Shown here piece by piece: positions 43,957 through 52,961 of a stretch of 64,000 nucleotides of DNA. Each line of letters starts with the position of its first letter. Within the stretch, counting starts at the first letter, position 1. The translations under genes and the position numbers were made by a program. Source of the DNA: Abyssibacter sp036156195 (lineage in GTDB: Bacteria > Pseudomonadota > Gammaproteobacteria > Nevskiales > OUC007); contig JAYZUZ010000003.1 of NCBI GenBank assembly GCA_036156195.1, positions 12,561-76,560 of the forward strand, written 5' to 3'. The notes below the pieces were generated by a model, which was not told the DNA's origin, searched no databases, and saw only the letters and a list, made by a program, of their open reading frames with translations.

Positions 43957-44709
43957 ATGTTGTTAATCCCCGCAATTGACCTCAAGGACGGCCAGTGCGT
44001 GCGTCTGCGCCAGGGGCGCATGGACGATGTCACGGTGTTTTCAGATGACCCAGTGGAGGTCGCACGCAAGTGGATTAAGGCGGGCGCTCGCAGGCTACAC
44101 CTCGTGGACCTCGACGGCGCGCTCGCGGGTGAACCCAAGAATCTGGCTGCGATTCAGGCGATCACCGAGGCTGCGGGTGAGCTGGGTGATATCCCTGTTC
44201 AGGTCGGTGGTGGCATTCGCGATGAAGATGCGGTGGTTGCGTGTCTGGAGGCCGGCGTGCAGTACGTCATTCTTGGCACCAAGGTCATCAATGAGCCGCA
44301 TTTGCTGGCCGATCTGTGTATCGAGTTTCCGCGCCACATACTGGTTGGCCTGGATGTGCGAGACGGCAAGGTCGCGGTGGACGGCTGGAGCAAGCTGTCG
44401 CAACACGACCTCCTGGATCTGGCGCAGCACTTCGAGCGCGACGGTGCCGAGGCCTTCATCTACACCGACATTCATCGTGACGGCATGATGCAGGGCGTGA
44501 ATATCGAGGGTACGCGCGAACTCGCCGAGGCCGTTGCGGTGCCGGTTTTCGCCTCAGGCGGTATCTCCGATATCGAAGACATTCGTAAGCTCGCAAAGAT
44601 TCAGGATTCCGGTGTCGCCGGTGCTGTCATTGGTCGGGCGCTCTACGAGGGCAAGCTCGACCTGGGTGAGGCTCAGGCTCTGGTGGATGAGGCGCAAGCC
44701 GCGTCATGA
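43957..44709 (+). CDS. hisA: ProFAR isomerase HisA
   Basis: 250 residues, (beta/alpha)8 barrel, fourth step of histidine synthesis. Catalytic aspartates lie in IPAIDLKDGQCVRL and FIYTDIHRDGM; phosphate sites are in VGGGIRDEDAV and FASGGISDIEDI. The start is one base after the hisH stop and the end overlaps hisF (ATGA). Confidence 0.96.
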   Translation: MLLIPAIDLKDGQCVRLRQGRMDDVTVFSDDPVEVARKWIKAGARRLHLVDLDGALAGEPKNLAAIQAITEAAGELGDIPVQVGGGIRDEDAVVACLEAGVQYVILGTKVINEPHLLADLCIEFPRHILVGLDVRDGKVAVDGWSKLSQHDLLDLAQHFERDGAEAFIYTDIHRDGMMQGVNIEGTRELAEAVAVPVFASGGISDIEDIRKLAKIQDSGVAGAVIGRALYEGKLDLGEAQALVDEAQAAS

Positions 44710-45497
44710 CTAGCGGTCTGGCCAAGCGCATCGTGCCCTGCCTGGACGTAGACAAGGGGCGGGTGGTCAAGGGCGTCAAGTTCGTCGACATCAAGGACGC
44801 CGGCGATCCGGTCGAAGTGGCCCGCCGCTACGATCAGCAAGGCGCCGACGAACTGGTCATTCTGGACATCACCGCCAGTTCCGATAACCGCGAGACGCTG
44901 ATCCACGTGGTCGAAGCCGCTGCGGCGCAGATTTATATCCCACTCACCGTTGGTGGTGGCGTGCGCACCAATGCGGATGTCCGGGCCCTGCTGAATGCCG
45001 GGGCGGACAAGGTGTCGATCAATACGGCGGCGGTTGATCGCCCCGAGTTCGTATCCGAGGCCGCTGAGCGTTATGGCTCGCAGTGCATTGTCGGTGCGAT
45101 CGATGCACGTCGACCCAAGAAGAAGCGCAAGCAGGACACAGCGCCCGCGGGCTGGCATGTCTATACCCATGGTGGTCGCAAATCGACCGGCATGGATGCC
45201 GTGGAATGGGCGCAACGTCTGGTTGAACTGGGCGCAGGCGAAATCCTGCTGACCAGCATGGACCGCGACGGCACCAAGGAGGGCTTTGATGTCGATCTAA
45301 CCCGTGCGGTTGCCGACGCCGTGCCAGTGCCGGTGATTGCTTCGGGTGGTGTGGGTGCGCTGGATGATCTCTACGATGGCCTGATGGCGGGTCATGCCGA
45401 TGCGGTGCTGGCGGCCAGCATCTTCCACTTTGGCCAGCACACCGTCGGAGAAGCCAAGGACTACCTGGCCGGGCGGGGCGTGCCGGTCCGGCGCTAG
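44706..45497 (+). CDS. hisF: Imidazole glycerol phosphate synthase, cyclase subunit
   Basis: 263 residues, barrel paralogue of HisA. IVPCLDVDKGRVVKGVKF and LLTSMDRDGTKEGFD carry the catalytic aspartates; TVGGGVRTNADV and ASGGVGALDDL bind phosphate. Overlaps hisA by four bases. Partner of HisH. The gene normally found next, hisI, is absent. Confidence 0.96.
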   Translation: MTSGLAKRIVPCLDVDKGRVVKGVKFVDIKDAGDPVEVARRYDQQGADELVILDITASSDNRETLIHVVEAAAAQIYIPLTVGGGVRTNADVRALLNAGADKVSINTAAVDRPEFVSEAAERYGSQCIVGAIDARRPKKKRKQDTAPAGWHVYTHGGRKSTGMDAVEWAQRLVELGAGEILLTSMDRDGTKEGFDVDLTRAVADAVPVPVIASGGVGALDDLYDGLMAGHADAVLAASIFHFGQHTVGEAKDYLAGRGVPVRR

Positions 45498-45589
45498 CGA
45501 CACTGGGGGCTGTGCGGATACCGGCCGTCCCGCATGATGATGGCCGGTTCCTGGGTTTTCACGATTCTGCAATCTGCAGAGGGTGCAAT

Positions 45590-45922
45590 ATGTCTTCTTC
45601 CGACATCCTCGCTGAACTGGATGCGCTGCTCACCGAGCGGCGGCAAGCGTCTCCTGATCAATCGTACGTTGCTCGCCTGCACGCGGGTGGGCCGGCTGCG
45701 ATCGGCAAAAAGGTTGGTGAGGAGGCAGCGGAAGTGATCATCGCTGGCATGTCATCGCCGGCCGAGGGGTTGGTCCATGAGGTGGCGGACCTCTGGTTTC
45801 ACTCGATGGTCTTACTCAATCACCACGCGCTGGACGCCTCGATGGTGCTCGCGGAACTGCAGCGCCGGTTGGGTGTGTCCGGTCTTGAAGAAAAGGCAGC
45901 GAGAGCTGCGGAGGGCAAGTAG
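45590..45922 (+). CDS. hisE: Phosphoribosyl-ATP pyrophosphatase
   Basis: 110 residues, second step of histidine synthesis. The all-alpha MazG-like fold is shown by SYVARLHAGGPAAIGKKVGEEAAEVIIAG and LVHEVADLWFHSMVLL. A GAGGG site precedes ATG 45590. It stands alone, not fused to HisI, and hisI is not between it and hisF. tatA follows after two bases. Confidence 0.93.
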   Translation: MSSSDILAELDALLTERRQASPDQSYVARLHAGGPAAIGKKVGEEAAEVIIAGMSSPAEGLVHEVADLWFHSMVLLNHHALDASMVLAELQRRLGVSGLEEKAARAAEGK

Positions 45923-45924
45923 TC

Positions 45925-46194
45925 ATGGGTCTAGGCGGAATCAGCATGTGGCAGCTGTTGATCATTCTTGCGATTGTGCTGTTGGTGTTTGGCACCAAGC
46001 GTGTGCGCAATCTGGGAGGAGATCTGGGCGGTGCCATCAAGGGCTTCAAGTCGGCCATGAAGGACGGCGAGGAGGAGCAGACCAAGCAGGACAGCCAGTC
46101 TGACGACCCCGCGCAGCCAGCCTCGCTGTCGGCAGCACAGTCGGAGTCGGCGGAGACATCAGACACCAAAACCGGCGAGCGACAATCCTCCTGA
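45925..46194 (+). CDS. tatA: Twin-arginine translocase subunit TatA
   Basis: 89 residues. Pore-forming subunit for export of folded proteins. One N-terminal membrane helix (WQLLIILAIVLLVFGTKRVRNLG), an amphipathic helix (DLGGAIKGFKSAMKDG) and a short polar tail. GGAGG site upstream. First of tatABC, linked to the his cluster as in many gammaproteobacteria. Confidence 0.95.
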   Translation: MGLGGISMWQLLIILAIVLLVFGTKRVRNLGGDLGGAIKGFKSAMKDGEEEQTKQDSQSDDPAQPASLSAAQSESAETSDTKTGERQSS

Positions 46195-46214
46195 CGCCGG
46201 GTTTCTACTAAGCC

Positions 46215-46523
46215 ATGTTCGATATCGGATTCTGGGAGCTGCTGCTGATCTTCAGCATCGCGCTCATCGTGCTGGGGCCTGAGCGCCTGCCAACTGCGGC
46301 ACGATCGGTGGGCCGGTGGACCGGCCGGGCCCGGGCGTTTGTCCGGAATCTGACGACCGAGCTAGAGCGCGAGACGCGCAAGTCGGAGGCGGCAAAGTCC
46401 TTCGCGGAAGCCCAGCGCGTCATGAAGCAGTCGGTCGCCGACATGGACCTGAAGAGCGACGATGGGAAGACCGAGACATCTGCGCAAAAAGACACCCCCA
46501 AACAGGCTCAATCGGGTGAGTGA
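46215..46523 (+). CDS. tatB: Twin-arginine translocase subunit TatB
   Basis: 102 residues. With TatC forms the receptor for twin-arginine signals. The N-terminus MFDIGFWELLLIFSIALIVLGPERLP is typical, followed by a longer amphipathic helix than TatA has. Shorter C-terminal tail than in E. coli. Overlaps the start of tatC by eight bases. Confidence 0.93.
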   Translation: MFDIGFWELLLIFSIALIVLGPERLPTAARSVGRWTGRARAFVRNLTTELERETRKSEAAKSFAEAQRVMKQSVADMDLKSDDGKTETSAQKDTPKQAQSGE

Positions 46524-47292
46524 GACCCTGGGCGGCGATGCGCCTTTGCTCTCGCATTTGCTGGAGCTGCGGACGCGGCTGATCCGGGCCATGTTGGGCG
46601 TCATCGTGGTGTTTCTGCCGCTGGCCTTCTTCGCCCAGCCCATCTTCTCGTATCTGGCGGGTCCGCTGCTGGCACAGATGCCTGCAGGGACCAGCATGAT
46701 TGCCACGGAAGTGGCGGCGCCATTCCTGACACCCTTCAAGCTGGCGATGCTCCTGGCCGTGGTCATTGCCATGCCCTGGGTGCTCTACCAAATCTGGGCC
46801 TTCGTCGCGCCCGGGCTTTACAAGTCGGAACAACGGCTGGCCGTGCCGCTGCTGCTGTCCAGTTCGCTGCTGTTCTACCTGGGTATTGCCTTCGCCTACT
46901 TCGTCGTGTTTCCGCTGATTTTCGGTTTTCTGGTGTCGGTGGCACCAGAGGGCGTGGCGGTGATGACAGACATCAGTCGCTACCTCGACTTTGTCATCAA
47001 GCTGTTCCTGGCCTTCGGGGCGGCCTTCGAAACGCCGGTGGCCATCGTGCTGATGGTCTGGGCGGGTTTCACCACCCCCGGTGCACTGAAGCAGAAACGC
47101 CCCTACGTACTGGTCGCCGTGTTCACGCTGGGCATGCTGCTCACCCCGCCAGACATCGTGTCGCAGACGCTGCTGGCGCTACCGGCCTACATCTTGTTCG
47201 AGATCGGGATTATCGCGGCGCAGATTCTGGTGCCGGGGTCGCGTGAAGTCGACGCACAGCGTGAGGCTGAGCGTAGATCTGGCGAGTCGTAG
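46516..47292 (+). CDS. tatC: Twin-arginine translocase subunit TatC
   Basis: 258 residues from a GTG start (VSETLGG). Six membrane helices; conserved blocks LLSHLLELRTRLIRA near the N-terminus, QIWAFVAPGLYKSEQ and FGAAFETPVAIVLMV, and KQKRPYVLVAVFTLGMLLTPPD. An upstream in-frame start inside tatB gives a charged N-terminus and was rejected. Last gene of the his-tat run; convergent with the HD gene. Confidence 0.95.
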   Translation: MSETLGGDAPLLSHLLELRTRLIRAMLGVIVVFLPLAFFAQPIFSYLAGPLLAQMPAGTSMIATEVAAPFLTPFKLAMLLAVVIAMPWVLYQIWAFVAPGLYKSEQRLAVPLLLSSSLLFYLGIAFAYFVVFPLIFGFLVSVAPEGVAVMTDISRYLDFVIKLFLAFGAAFETPVAIVLMVWAGFTTPGALKQKRPYVLVAVFTLGMLLTPPDIVSQTLLALPAYILFEIGIIAAQILVPGSREVDAQREAERRSGES

Positions 47293-47298
47293 CGTGGC

Positions 47299-48267
47299 CT
47301 AGCGAGCGCCTTGCGTCGCTGCTCCGCGTCCGGACCGCAGCTGCGCCGCCCTGATGACCTCCGGCTCTTCGGCCAGTTCATGGAGGGCACCGTCTGCCAG
47401 TAGATGGTCCAGCCGTGCGACGTGTCGATCGATGGCGTTGACGTACGGGTTGTCGCCATTGAAGTGGGCAGTGAGGTAGCGGTAGCAACCGTCGAAGTAG
47501 CCGTCGAGACGGTCTTTCCAGACCATTCGGTTGAAGTCTGGGGTTTTGCGGAGCAGGTCCTCGGCTGAGCTGTAGACGGGTGCTGGCCGTCCAGGGCGAG
47601 GTTCACCGGCCAGTCCGCAGATGGAGAATTCCCGGTACAGGTGATGCCAGCATTTTTCCAGATAGCAGGCATCGGCCATTTGCGCGAGCAGATCGGCTGT
47701 GCCGAGGAAGAAGCCCAGGTGGCGGTCGCGTGGATCGTGGACCTGAATCTTGTCCAGCGCGATTTCGTAGCCGGTGAAATGCACGATTTGACGCGCAGTC
47801 TCGGCCTGCTCGGCCAAGGGGGTGTCTTGCAGAAAGTCGCTGATGAATGCGCCGCTGCGCGCGACATGGCACAGGGTGAACTCCGCGCCATTGGCGTGGC
47901 CCACATCCCGCTCGGAGCGGACGTAGCCGGCGTCGTGAAACAACGCGATGATGACGCCGAGCATGGCGCGATCAGTGCCAAGGCGTTCGGCCGGCGGCAC
48001 GCTCTGCTCGTAGCCATCCAGTAGCCGCGCGAAGGCCAGCGTGGCATCGAGGCTGTGCTGGGCATCGTGATACCAGGTGTCACAGCCGTGATACCCCGGC
48101 AGCAGGCCGGCAAACAGAGCCTCGAAGGTCTCGAAGGCATGGGAGATCAGCGCGGCATCCACGTCTGCGAATCGCTGCTGGAGCAACTCCAGTACGGCGT
48201 TCTTAACAGCCGCTGGATCGGCCAAATGTACAGTGCCCGTCACATCGAGGTGAGGCTGTTCGGTCAT
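47299..48267 (-). CDS. HD-domain phosphohydrolase
   Basis: 322 residues from ATG 48267, which has a GGAGG site. Metal-binding residues of an HD domain are seen in TWYHDAQHSLDATL and IALFHDAGYVRSE, with later histidines in VHFTGYE and HLGFFLGTADLL; the pattern resembles cyclic-nucleotide phosphodiesterase folds. Not HD-GYP. The substrate is unknown. It starts about 7 bases from the tatC stop, convergent, with no clear terminator. Confidence 0.75.
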   Translation of the reverse strand: MTEQPHLDVTGTVHLADPAAVKNAVLELLQQRFADVDAALISHAFETFEALFAGLLPGYHGCDTWYHDAQHSLDATLAFARLLDGYEQSVPPAERLGTDRAMLGVIIALFHDAGYVRSERDVGHANGAEFTLCHVARSGAFISDFLQDTPLAEQAETARQIVHFTGYEIALDKIQVHDPRDRHLGFFLGTADLLAQMADACYLEKCWHHLYREFSICGLAGEPRPGRPAPVYSSAEDLLRKTPDFNRMVWKDRLDGYFDGCYRYLTAHFNGDNPYVNAIDRHVARLDHLLADGALHELAEEPEVIRAAQLRSGRGAATQGAR

Positions 48268-48380
48268 GCGCTGTCCTCCGCGTCGATGTTCGAGCTTCCC
48301 CAAGTTCGAATCGTCCCGCGCGCTACCGGATGGTAGACCCAGCTTGATGGGATGAGCGAATAAACGGCGTGATCCGGGTC

Positions 48381-49166
48381 TCAGTTCTCACGCAGCTCGC
48401 AAAGCACAGGGGTGTGATCCGACGGGCGTTCCCAGCGGCGGGGTTCGATGTCGATGCGGAAGTCCGTCATGGCGTCGACCAGCGGAGCGCTGATGAGGTG
48501 ATGATCAATGCGCAGACCGTGCCCGCGACGAAAGCCACCTTGCCGATAGTCCCACCATGTAAACCGCTGCTCGGGAGCGGCGATGCAGGTGAAGGCGTCG
48601 GTCAGTCCCGTATCCAACAGCGCTGTCAGTGCGGCGCGCTCAGCGTCACTGCAGAGAATATTGCCCTCCCAGCGGTCCGGGTCGTGCGTGTCTTCGACGG
48701 TTGGCGCGATGTTGAAATCGCCGGATACCACGAGCCGAGGGTGGGTTTGGAGGCTGTCTACGATGTAGTCCCGCAGGGCCGCCAGCCATTCAAGTTTGTA
48801 GTGGTATTTGTCCGATCCCACGGCCTGCCCGTTGGGGACGTACACGCAGATCATGCGCAGATCACCCACGGTGCCAGCGATTACCCGCGCCTGGGTGTCG
48901 TCATATCCGGGGATGCCGGTGGTGACGTCCTCGATGGGGTGGCGGCTGATGAGCGCGACCCCGTTGTAGGTCTTTTGTCCGTGCCAGGCGCTATGCCACC
49001 CGGCTTCCGTGAGTGCGTCGACAGGAAACCGGTCGTCGGTGAGCTTTGTTTCCTGTACGGCGACCAGGTCGGCGGCATCGCTGCCCAGCCACTGAAGCAT
49101 GTGCGGCAGGCGGACATTAAGTGAGTTGACGTTCCAGGTCGCCAGGCGTGTCGTGGATTCGGTCAT
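48381..49166 (-). CDS. xthA: Exodeoxyribonuclease III
   Basis: 261 residues. AP endonuclease and 3'-exonuclease for base-excision repair. Blocks: LATWNVNSLNVRLPH, VAVQETKL, NGVALIS, SGDFNIAPT, LRIDHHLIS and the final DHTPVLCEL. Overlaps the opdA stop by four bases. Confidence 0.93.
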   Translation of the reverse strand: MTESTTRLATWNVNSLNVRLPHMLQWLGSDAADLVAVQETKLTDDRFPVDALTEAGWHSAWHGQKTYNGVALISRHPIEDVTTGIPGYDDTQARVIAGTVGDLRMICVYVPNGQAVGSDKYHYKLEWLAALRDYIVDSLQTHPRLVVSGDFNIAPTVEDTHDPDRWEGNILCSDAERAALTALLDTGLTDAFTCIAAPEQRFTWWDYRQGGFRRGHGLRIDHHLISAPLVDAMTDFRIDIEPRRWERPSDHTPVLCELREN

Positions 49167-51208
49167 GCGGCCAGTCCATGAAGGCGGAGCAGGGCGTCGG
49201 GTTCGGGCGCGCGTCCGCGAAAGGCCTCATACAACTGGCCGGCAGGTTCACTGCCACCACGGGCGAGGATGGTGTCACGGAATCGATGCGCGGCTTCTTT
49301 GTCGAACACGCCGCGCTCGACAAAGAGTTCAAAGGCATCCGCAGCCAGCAGTTCGGCCCATTTGTAGCTGTAGTAGCCCGCCGCGTAGCCGCCGGCGAAA
49401 ATATGCGAAAAGCTGCACGGGAAACGATGCCAGGCCGGCGGATGGATCACAGCCACCTCGCTGCGAACTGCCGCCAGTGTGTCGTCGATACGGGCCGGCT
49501 GGCCCGCGACGTGGTCGCGGTGCAGTCGCAGGTCGAAGAGGGCGAACTCCAGCTGGCGTACCGTGGCCATGCCCGCCTGGAACTGGCGGCTGGCGCGCAG
49601 CTTGTCGAGCAGAGCATCGGGAATCGTCTCGCCGGTGTCGACATGACGGGCAAAGCGGTCCAGCGCTTCACGCTCGTAGGTCCAGTTTTCCATGAACTGG
49701 CTGGGCAGTTCGACGGCATCCCAGGCCACACCATTGATGCCCGAAACGGATAATTCATCGACCTGGGTAAGCAGGTGGTGCAAGCCATGGCCAAACTCGT
49801 GGAACAGTGTTTCGACCTCGTCATGCGACAGGCAGGCCGGTTTGCCATCGACTGGACCGCCAAAGTTGCAGACCAAGAACGCCACCGGCAGCTGCGCGGT
49901 GTCGCCGTGGCGGTAGCGGCCCTGGCAGTCATCCATCCACGCGCCGGCGCGCTTGCCGGGCCGAGCGTAGGGGTCCACGTAAAATACGCCTCGGCGGCTG
50001 CCATCAGCATCCAGCACGGCATAGGCGGTTACGTCGTCATGCCAGACATTGGCATCGTCGATGGGCTCGAAACGGACTTCGTACAGCCGCTCGGCGACTT
50101 CCATCATGCCCCTGAGCACCTGTGGGGCAGGAAAGTACGGTCGTAGCATTTCGTCAGATAGCCCCAATGTGGCCTCTCGGTACTGTTCGGCGTAGTAACC
50201 AATGTCCCAGGGGGCGAGCGTCGACGGTCCACCCTGTGCTGCGGCAAAGCTGGTCAGGGCCTGCAGCTCACGGTGGGCGGCAGGCCGCGCCTTGGCGGCC
50301 AGGTCTAGCAGAAACTGTTCGACGGTGGCTGGCGTGTCGGCCATTTTCGTGGCCAGCGAGTAGTCGGCGTAGCTGTCAAAACCCACCAGGGCGGCCAGTT
50401 CCTGCCGCAAATCTAGAATCTCCTGCATCACCGGGCCGTTATCCCAGCGTCCGGCATGCGGGCCTTGGTCAGACGCCCGGGTCCCGTATGCCTCATACAA
50501 GCGCTGACGCAGTGCCCGGTCATGCGCATGGGTCATCACCGCGATGTAGCAGGGGGCATCCAGGGTCACCAGATACCCGGTCTGGTCCTGGCGCTTGGCG
50601 GCAGCAGCGGCCGCCTGAATGGCACGCTCGGGTAATCCATCCAGGTCCTCGATGCGATCCGTCTGCCAGCTCCAGGCTTCGGTGGCGTCAAGCACGTGTT
50701 CCTGAAAGCGTGTTTGCAGGGTCGACAAGCGTTGCTGGATGGCGGCATAACGCGTCCTGGCATCGCCTTCCAGATGGACGCCGGCGAGTCGGAAATCCCG
50801 AATCGCGTTGTCGATGATGGTTTTGCGGGCCTGGGGCAGCTGGTCGAATTCGGCGTGCTGCCGCAATTGCTCAAAATGTCTGTACAGCACCCGGTTTTGT
50901 CCCAGCTCCGTAGAGTAAGCGGATAGCTTAGGCAAACAGGCGTTATACGCTTCCCGCCACTCCGGCGAATTGACCACGCCATTGAGATGGCTGACCGGCG
51001 AGAAGACGCGGTGCAGGTCGTTGTCGAGTCGCTCAAGCCGCGCCACGAAGTCATCCCATGTGGTCGTGGCGAGCTGGCCCAGCTCAGCGATCACCGCACG
51101 GTTGGCTGCCAGGACGGCATCCAGGGCCGGCTCGGCATGTTCGGGGCGGATTTCGGAAAATGGGGGCAGCGCCTGGCTGCGGAGCATTTCCAGCAAAGGG
51201 TTCGACAT
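49163..51208 (-). CDS. prlC: Oligopeptidase A (M3 metallopeptidase)
   Basis: 681 residues, full length, cytoplasmic; degrades peptides, including cleaved signal peptides. The zinc motif HEFGHGLHHLL with the downstream glutamate block (WDAVELPSQFMENW) is intact. Upstream of xthA on the same strand, with overlapping ends. Confidence 0.95.
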   Translation of the reverse strand: MSNPLLEMLRSQALPPFSEIRPEHAEPALDAVLAANRAVIAELGQLATTTWDDFVARLERLDNDLHRVFSPVSHLNGVVNSPEWREAYNACLPKLSAYSTELGQNRVLYRHFEQLRQHAEFDQLPQARKTIIDNAIRDFRLAGVHLEGDARTRYAAIQQRLSTLQTRFQEHVLDATEAWSWQTDRIEDLDGLPERAIQAAAAAAKRQDQTGYLVTLDAPCYIAVMTHAHDRALRQRLYEAYGTRASDQGPHAGRWDNGPVMQEILDLRQELAALVGFDSYADYSLATKMADTPATVEQFLLDLAAKARPAAHRELQALTSFAAAQGGPSTLAPWDIGYYAEQYREATLGLSDEMLRPYFPAPQVLRGMMEVAERLYEVRFEPIDDANVWHDDVTAYAVLDADGSRRGVFYVDPYARPGKRAGAWMDDCQGRYRHGDTAQLPVAFLVCNFGGPVDGKPACLSHDEVETLFHEFGHGLHHLLTQVDELSVSGINGVAWDAVELPSQFMENWTYEREALDRFARHVDTGETIPDALLDKLRASRQFQAGMATVRQLEFALFDLRLHRDHVAGQPARIDDTLAAVRSEVAVIHPPAWHRFPCSFSHIFAGGYAAGYYSYKWAELLAADAFELFVERGVFDKEAAHRFRDTILARGGSEPAGQLYEAFRGRAPEPDALLRLHGLAA

Positions 51209-51278
51209 GCTCTGTTCGTCGCGTAAACGGGCGCCGACTGTAGCATGCAGACAAGCGCTGATTCCGCCGTCGGCCCGG

Positions 51279-52208
51279 TTACAGTAGGCCCCTTGCGGCC
51301 AGGGCGAATGCCGTGGCGGAGCCGCTGACTAGAAATCCTGCAAACGCCAGGGCGGCCTGGATTCTGTAGCGGCGGACCAGGGTCTCTTGTGGGACCGCTG
51401 AGAGGATGAAAGGCTGCCGATTCGACGGCCGTGCCAGGACGTGAATATCCGGGTGGGCGGCTTGGTCGGCGAGCTTCTCCCGAACCTGCGCGATGGCCTT
51501 GGCGCGAACCTGCTCCCATTCGTTCAAGTCGATCTCACCATTGCCGTCGGCATCGAACTCGCGCAGCAGGGCGGCTTCGTCGCGTTTCCATTCGGTCAGC
51601 AATTCCCGCACCTCGCTCTGCTCGTCGAAGTTGTGATGAACGCTTTGCGAACGAAACTGCCCCAGCACATACAGCGGGTGTAGCGGTGCAATCCGGTGTT
51701 CGACATACCGGTATTTGCCAAGAAAGCCGAACACGCCGTTGCTGGGGCCGGCGGTGGGGCGCTGCGTGCTGCCATGCCAACGCTGGCGAATCTCGGGAAT
51801 GACCTTGGCGGCCTCGGGGTCGACGATGCACTCTCCGGTGTCGTCGACCAGCAAAAACAGCGCGTCGGACCGGCCCTGATCAATGGTGACCCAGCGGGTT
51901 GTGCGTTTGCCGTTGGAGTGGCTGGTGCGCCGTTCCTCGATCTTGTACCACCACCACACGCAGGGCGCGTGAGTGAGCGGCGCATGAATCGGCGGGCCAT
52001 CGAGCATCTTGCCGTAGCCGCAGAGCTCGACGTAGCCCTGGGGTGCCGAACGGATCTTCGCCGTCGGCGTGTCGGTCATCAGGCGGGCGCGTTTGACGAA
52101 TACGAAGGCGGCGATCAGCGTCGCCAGGGCCGCCAGCATCAGCGCGCCCGTCGCGAACCAGAACTCACCATCGGGGGCGGCGGCGATGTCGCTGAGCAGT
52201 TGTTCCAT
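51279..52208 (-). CDS. GIDE-domain membrane protein with an EF-hand loop
   Basis: 309 residues. An N-terminal membrane helix (about 18-38), a GIDE-type domain (HAPLTHAPCVWWWYKIEERR, then RSDALFLLVDDTGECIVDP) and a C-terminal helix (AALAFAGFLVSG). Residues 219-230 (DADGNGEIDLNE) form a canonical EF-hand calcium loop. It sits directly downstream of lemA; LemA and GIDE proteins are often neighbours in bacteria, with unknown function. The bacterial domain is related to eukaryotic membrane ubiquitin ligase MUL1 but lacks a RING. Confidence 0.75.
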   Translation of the reverse strand: MEQLLSDIAAAPDGEFWFATGALMLAALATLIAAFVFVKRARLMTDTPTAKIRSAPQGYVELCGYGKMLDGPPIHAPLTHAPCVWWWYKIEERRTSHSNGKRTTRWVTIDQGRSDALFLLVDDTGECIVDPEAAKVIPEIRQRWHGSTQRPTAGPSNGVFGFLGKYRYVEHRIAPLHPLYVLGQFRSQSVHHNFDEQSEVRELLTEWKRDEAALLREFDADGNGEIDLNEWEQVRAKAIAQVREKLADQAAHPDIHVLARPSNRQPFILSAVPQETLVRRYRIQAALAFAGFLVSGSATAFALAARGLL

Positions 52209-52238
52209 GGCGGGGGCGCCCGCGTGGGCGGGAACCTG

Positions 52239-52826
52239 TTAGCTGAACAGGGCGCGGACGTCGACGTCAGCCTTCTCGGCTTCGGAGAATTCCAGCAGGT
52301 CGGCCGACTGAAAATTGAAGATGCGGGCGATTAGCACGTCCGGCACCTGCTCGATGCGGACATTGTTGTTGTTCACGGTTTCGTTGTAGAACTCGCGCCG
52401 ATCGGCAATGGCGTTTTCCAGGCCTGAAATGCGGGCCTGCAACTGCTGGAAGGACTGGTTCGCCTTGAGCTCGGGGTAGGCCTCGGCCACTGCAAACAGG
52501 TTGCCCAGGCCCAGGCGCATCTGCGTCTCGGCCTGGCCCACACCTTTAACATCGCCGTTGGCGCGGGCAGCCTGGGCGGCAGAGCGCGCCTGCATGACTT
52601 TCTCCAGCGTGTCCTGCTCGAACTTCATGTACTGTTTGCAGGTCTCGATCAACTTTGGCAGCTCATCGTGGCGCTGCTTGAGCAGTACGTCGATGTTGCT
52701 CCACGCCTTGCTGACGGCGTGTTTCAGGTTGACCAGATTGTTGTAGATGATGATGGCGTACAGCACGGCTCCCAGGGCAATGCCCCAGAACACAAAGGTG
52801 CTGATCGCGCTCGACGCTGATTCCAT
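52239..52826 (-). CDS. lemA: LemA family protein
   Basis: 195 residues. One N-terminal membrane helix (FVFWGIALGAVLYAIIIYNNLV), then a long helical bundle with the family marks AWSNIDVLLKQRHDELPKLIETC and YPELKANQSFQQLQ and FYNETVNNNNVRIEQVP. Function unclear; not the LemA sensor kinase of Pseudomonas. Upstream of the GIDE gene, same strand; divergent from gor. Confidence 0.92.
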   Translation of the reverse strand: MESASSAISTFVFWGIALGAVLYAIIIYNNLVNLKHAVSKAWSNIDVLLKQRHDELPKLIETCKQYMKFEQDTLEKVMQARSAAQAARANGDVKGVGQAETQMRLGLGNLFAVAEAYPELKANQSFQQLQARISGLENAIADRREFYNETVNNNNVRIEQVPDVLIARIFNFQSADLLEFSEAEKADVDVRALFS

Positions 52827-52961
52827 CCCCGGACCCCCTCAAGTCATTCACCAAAGTCTAGGCCCTGGGCCGGGCGGCCACAATGACGTTGGGGCAAGCT
52901 TCATCTGATATTCATCGCCCGGACGGTTTGACCGTGTTGCAATGGCCCGTCCGGCACAAGG

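Noticed and set aside
48290..48320. AGTTCGAATCG as a tRNA remnant
   Set aside because: Flanking bases do not pair and no other tRNA parts are present.
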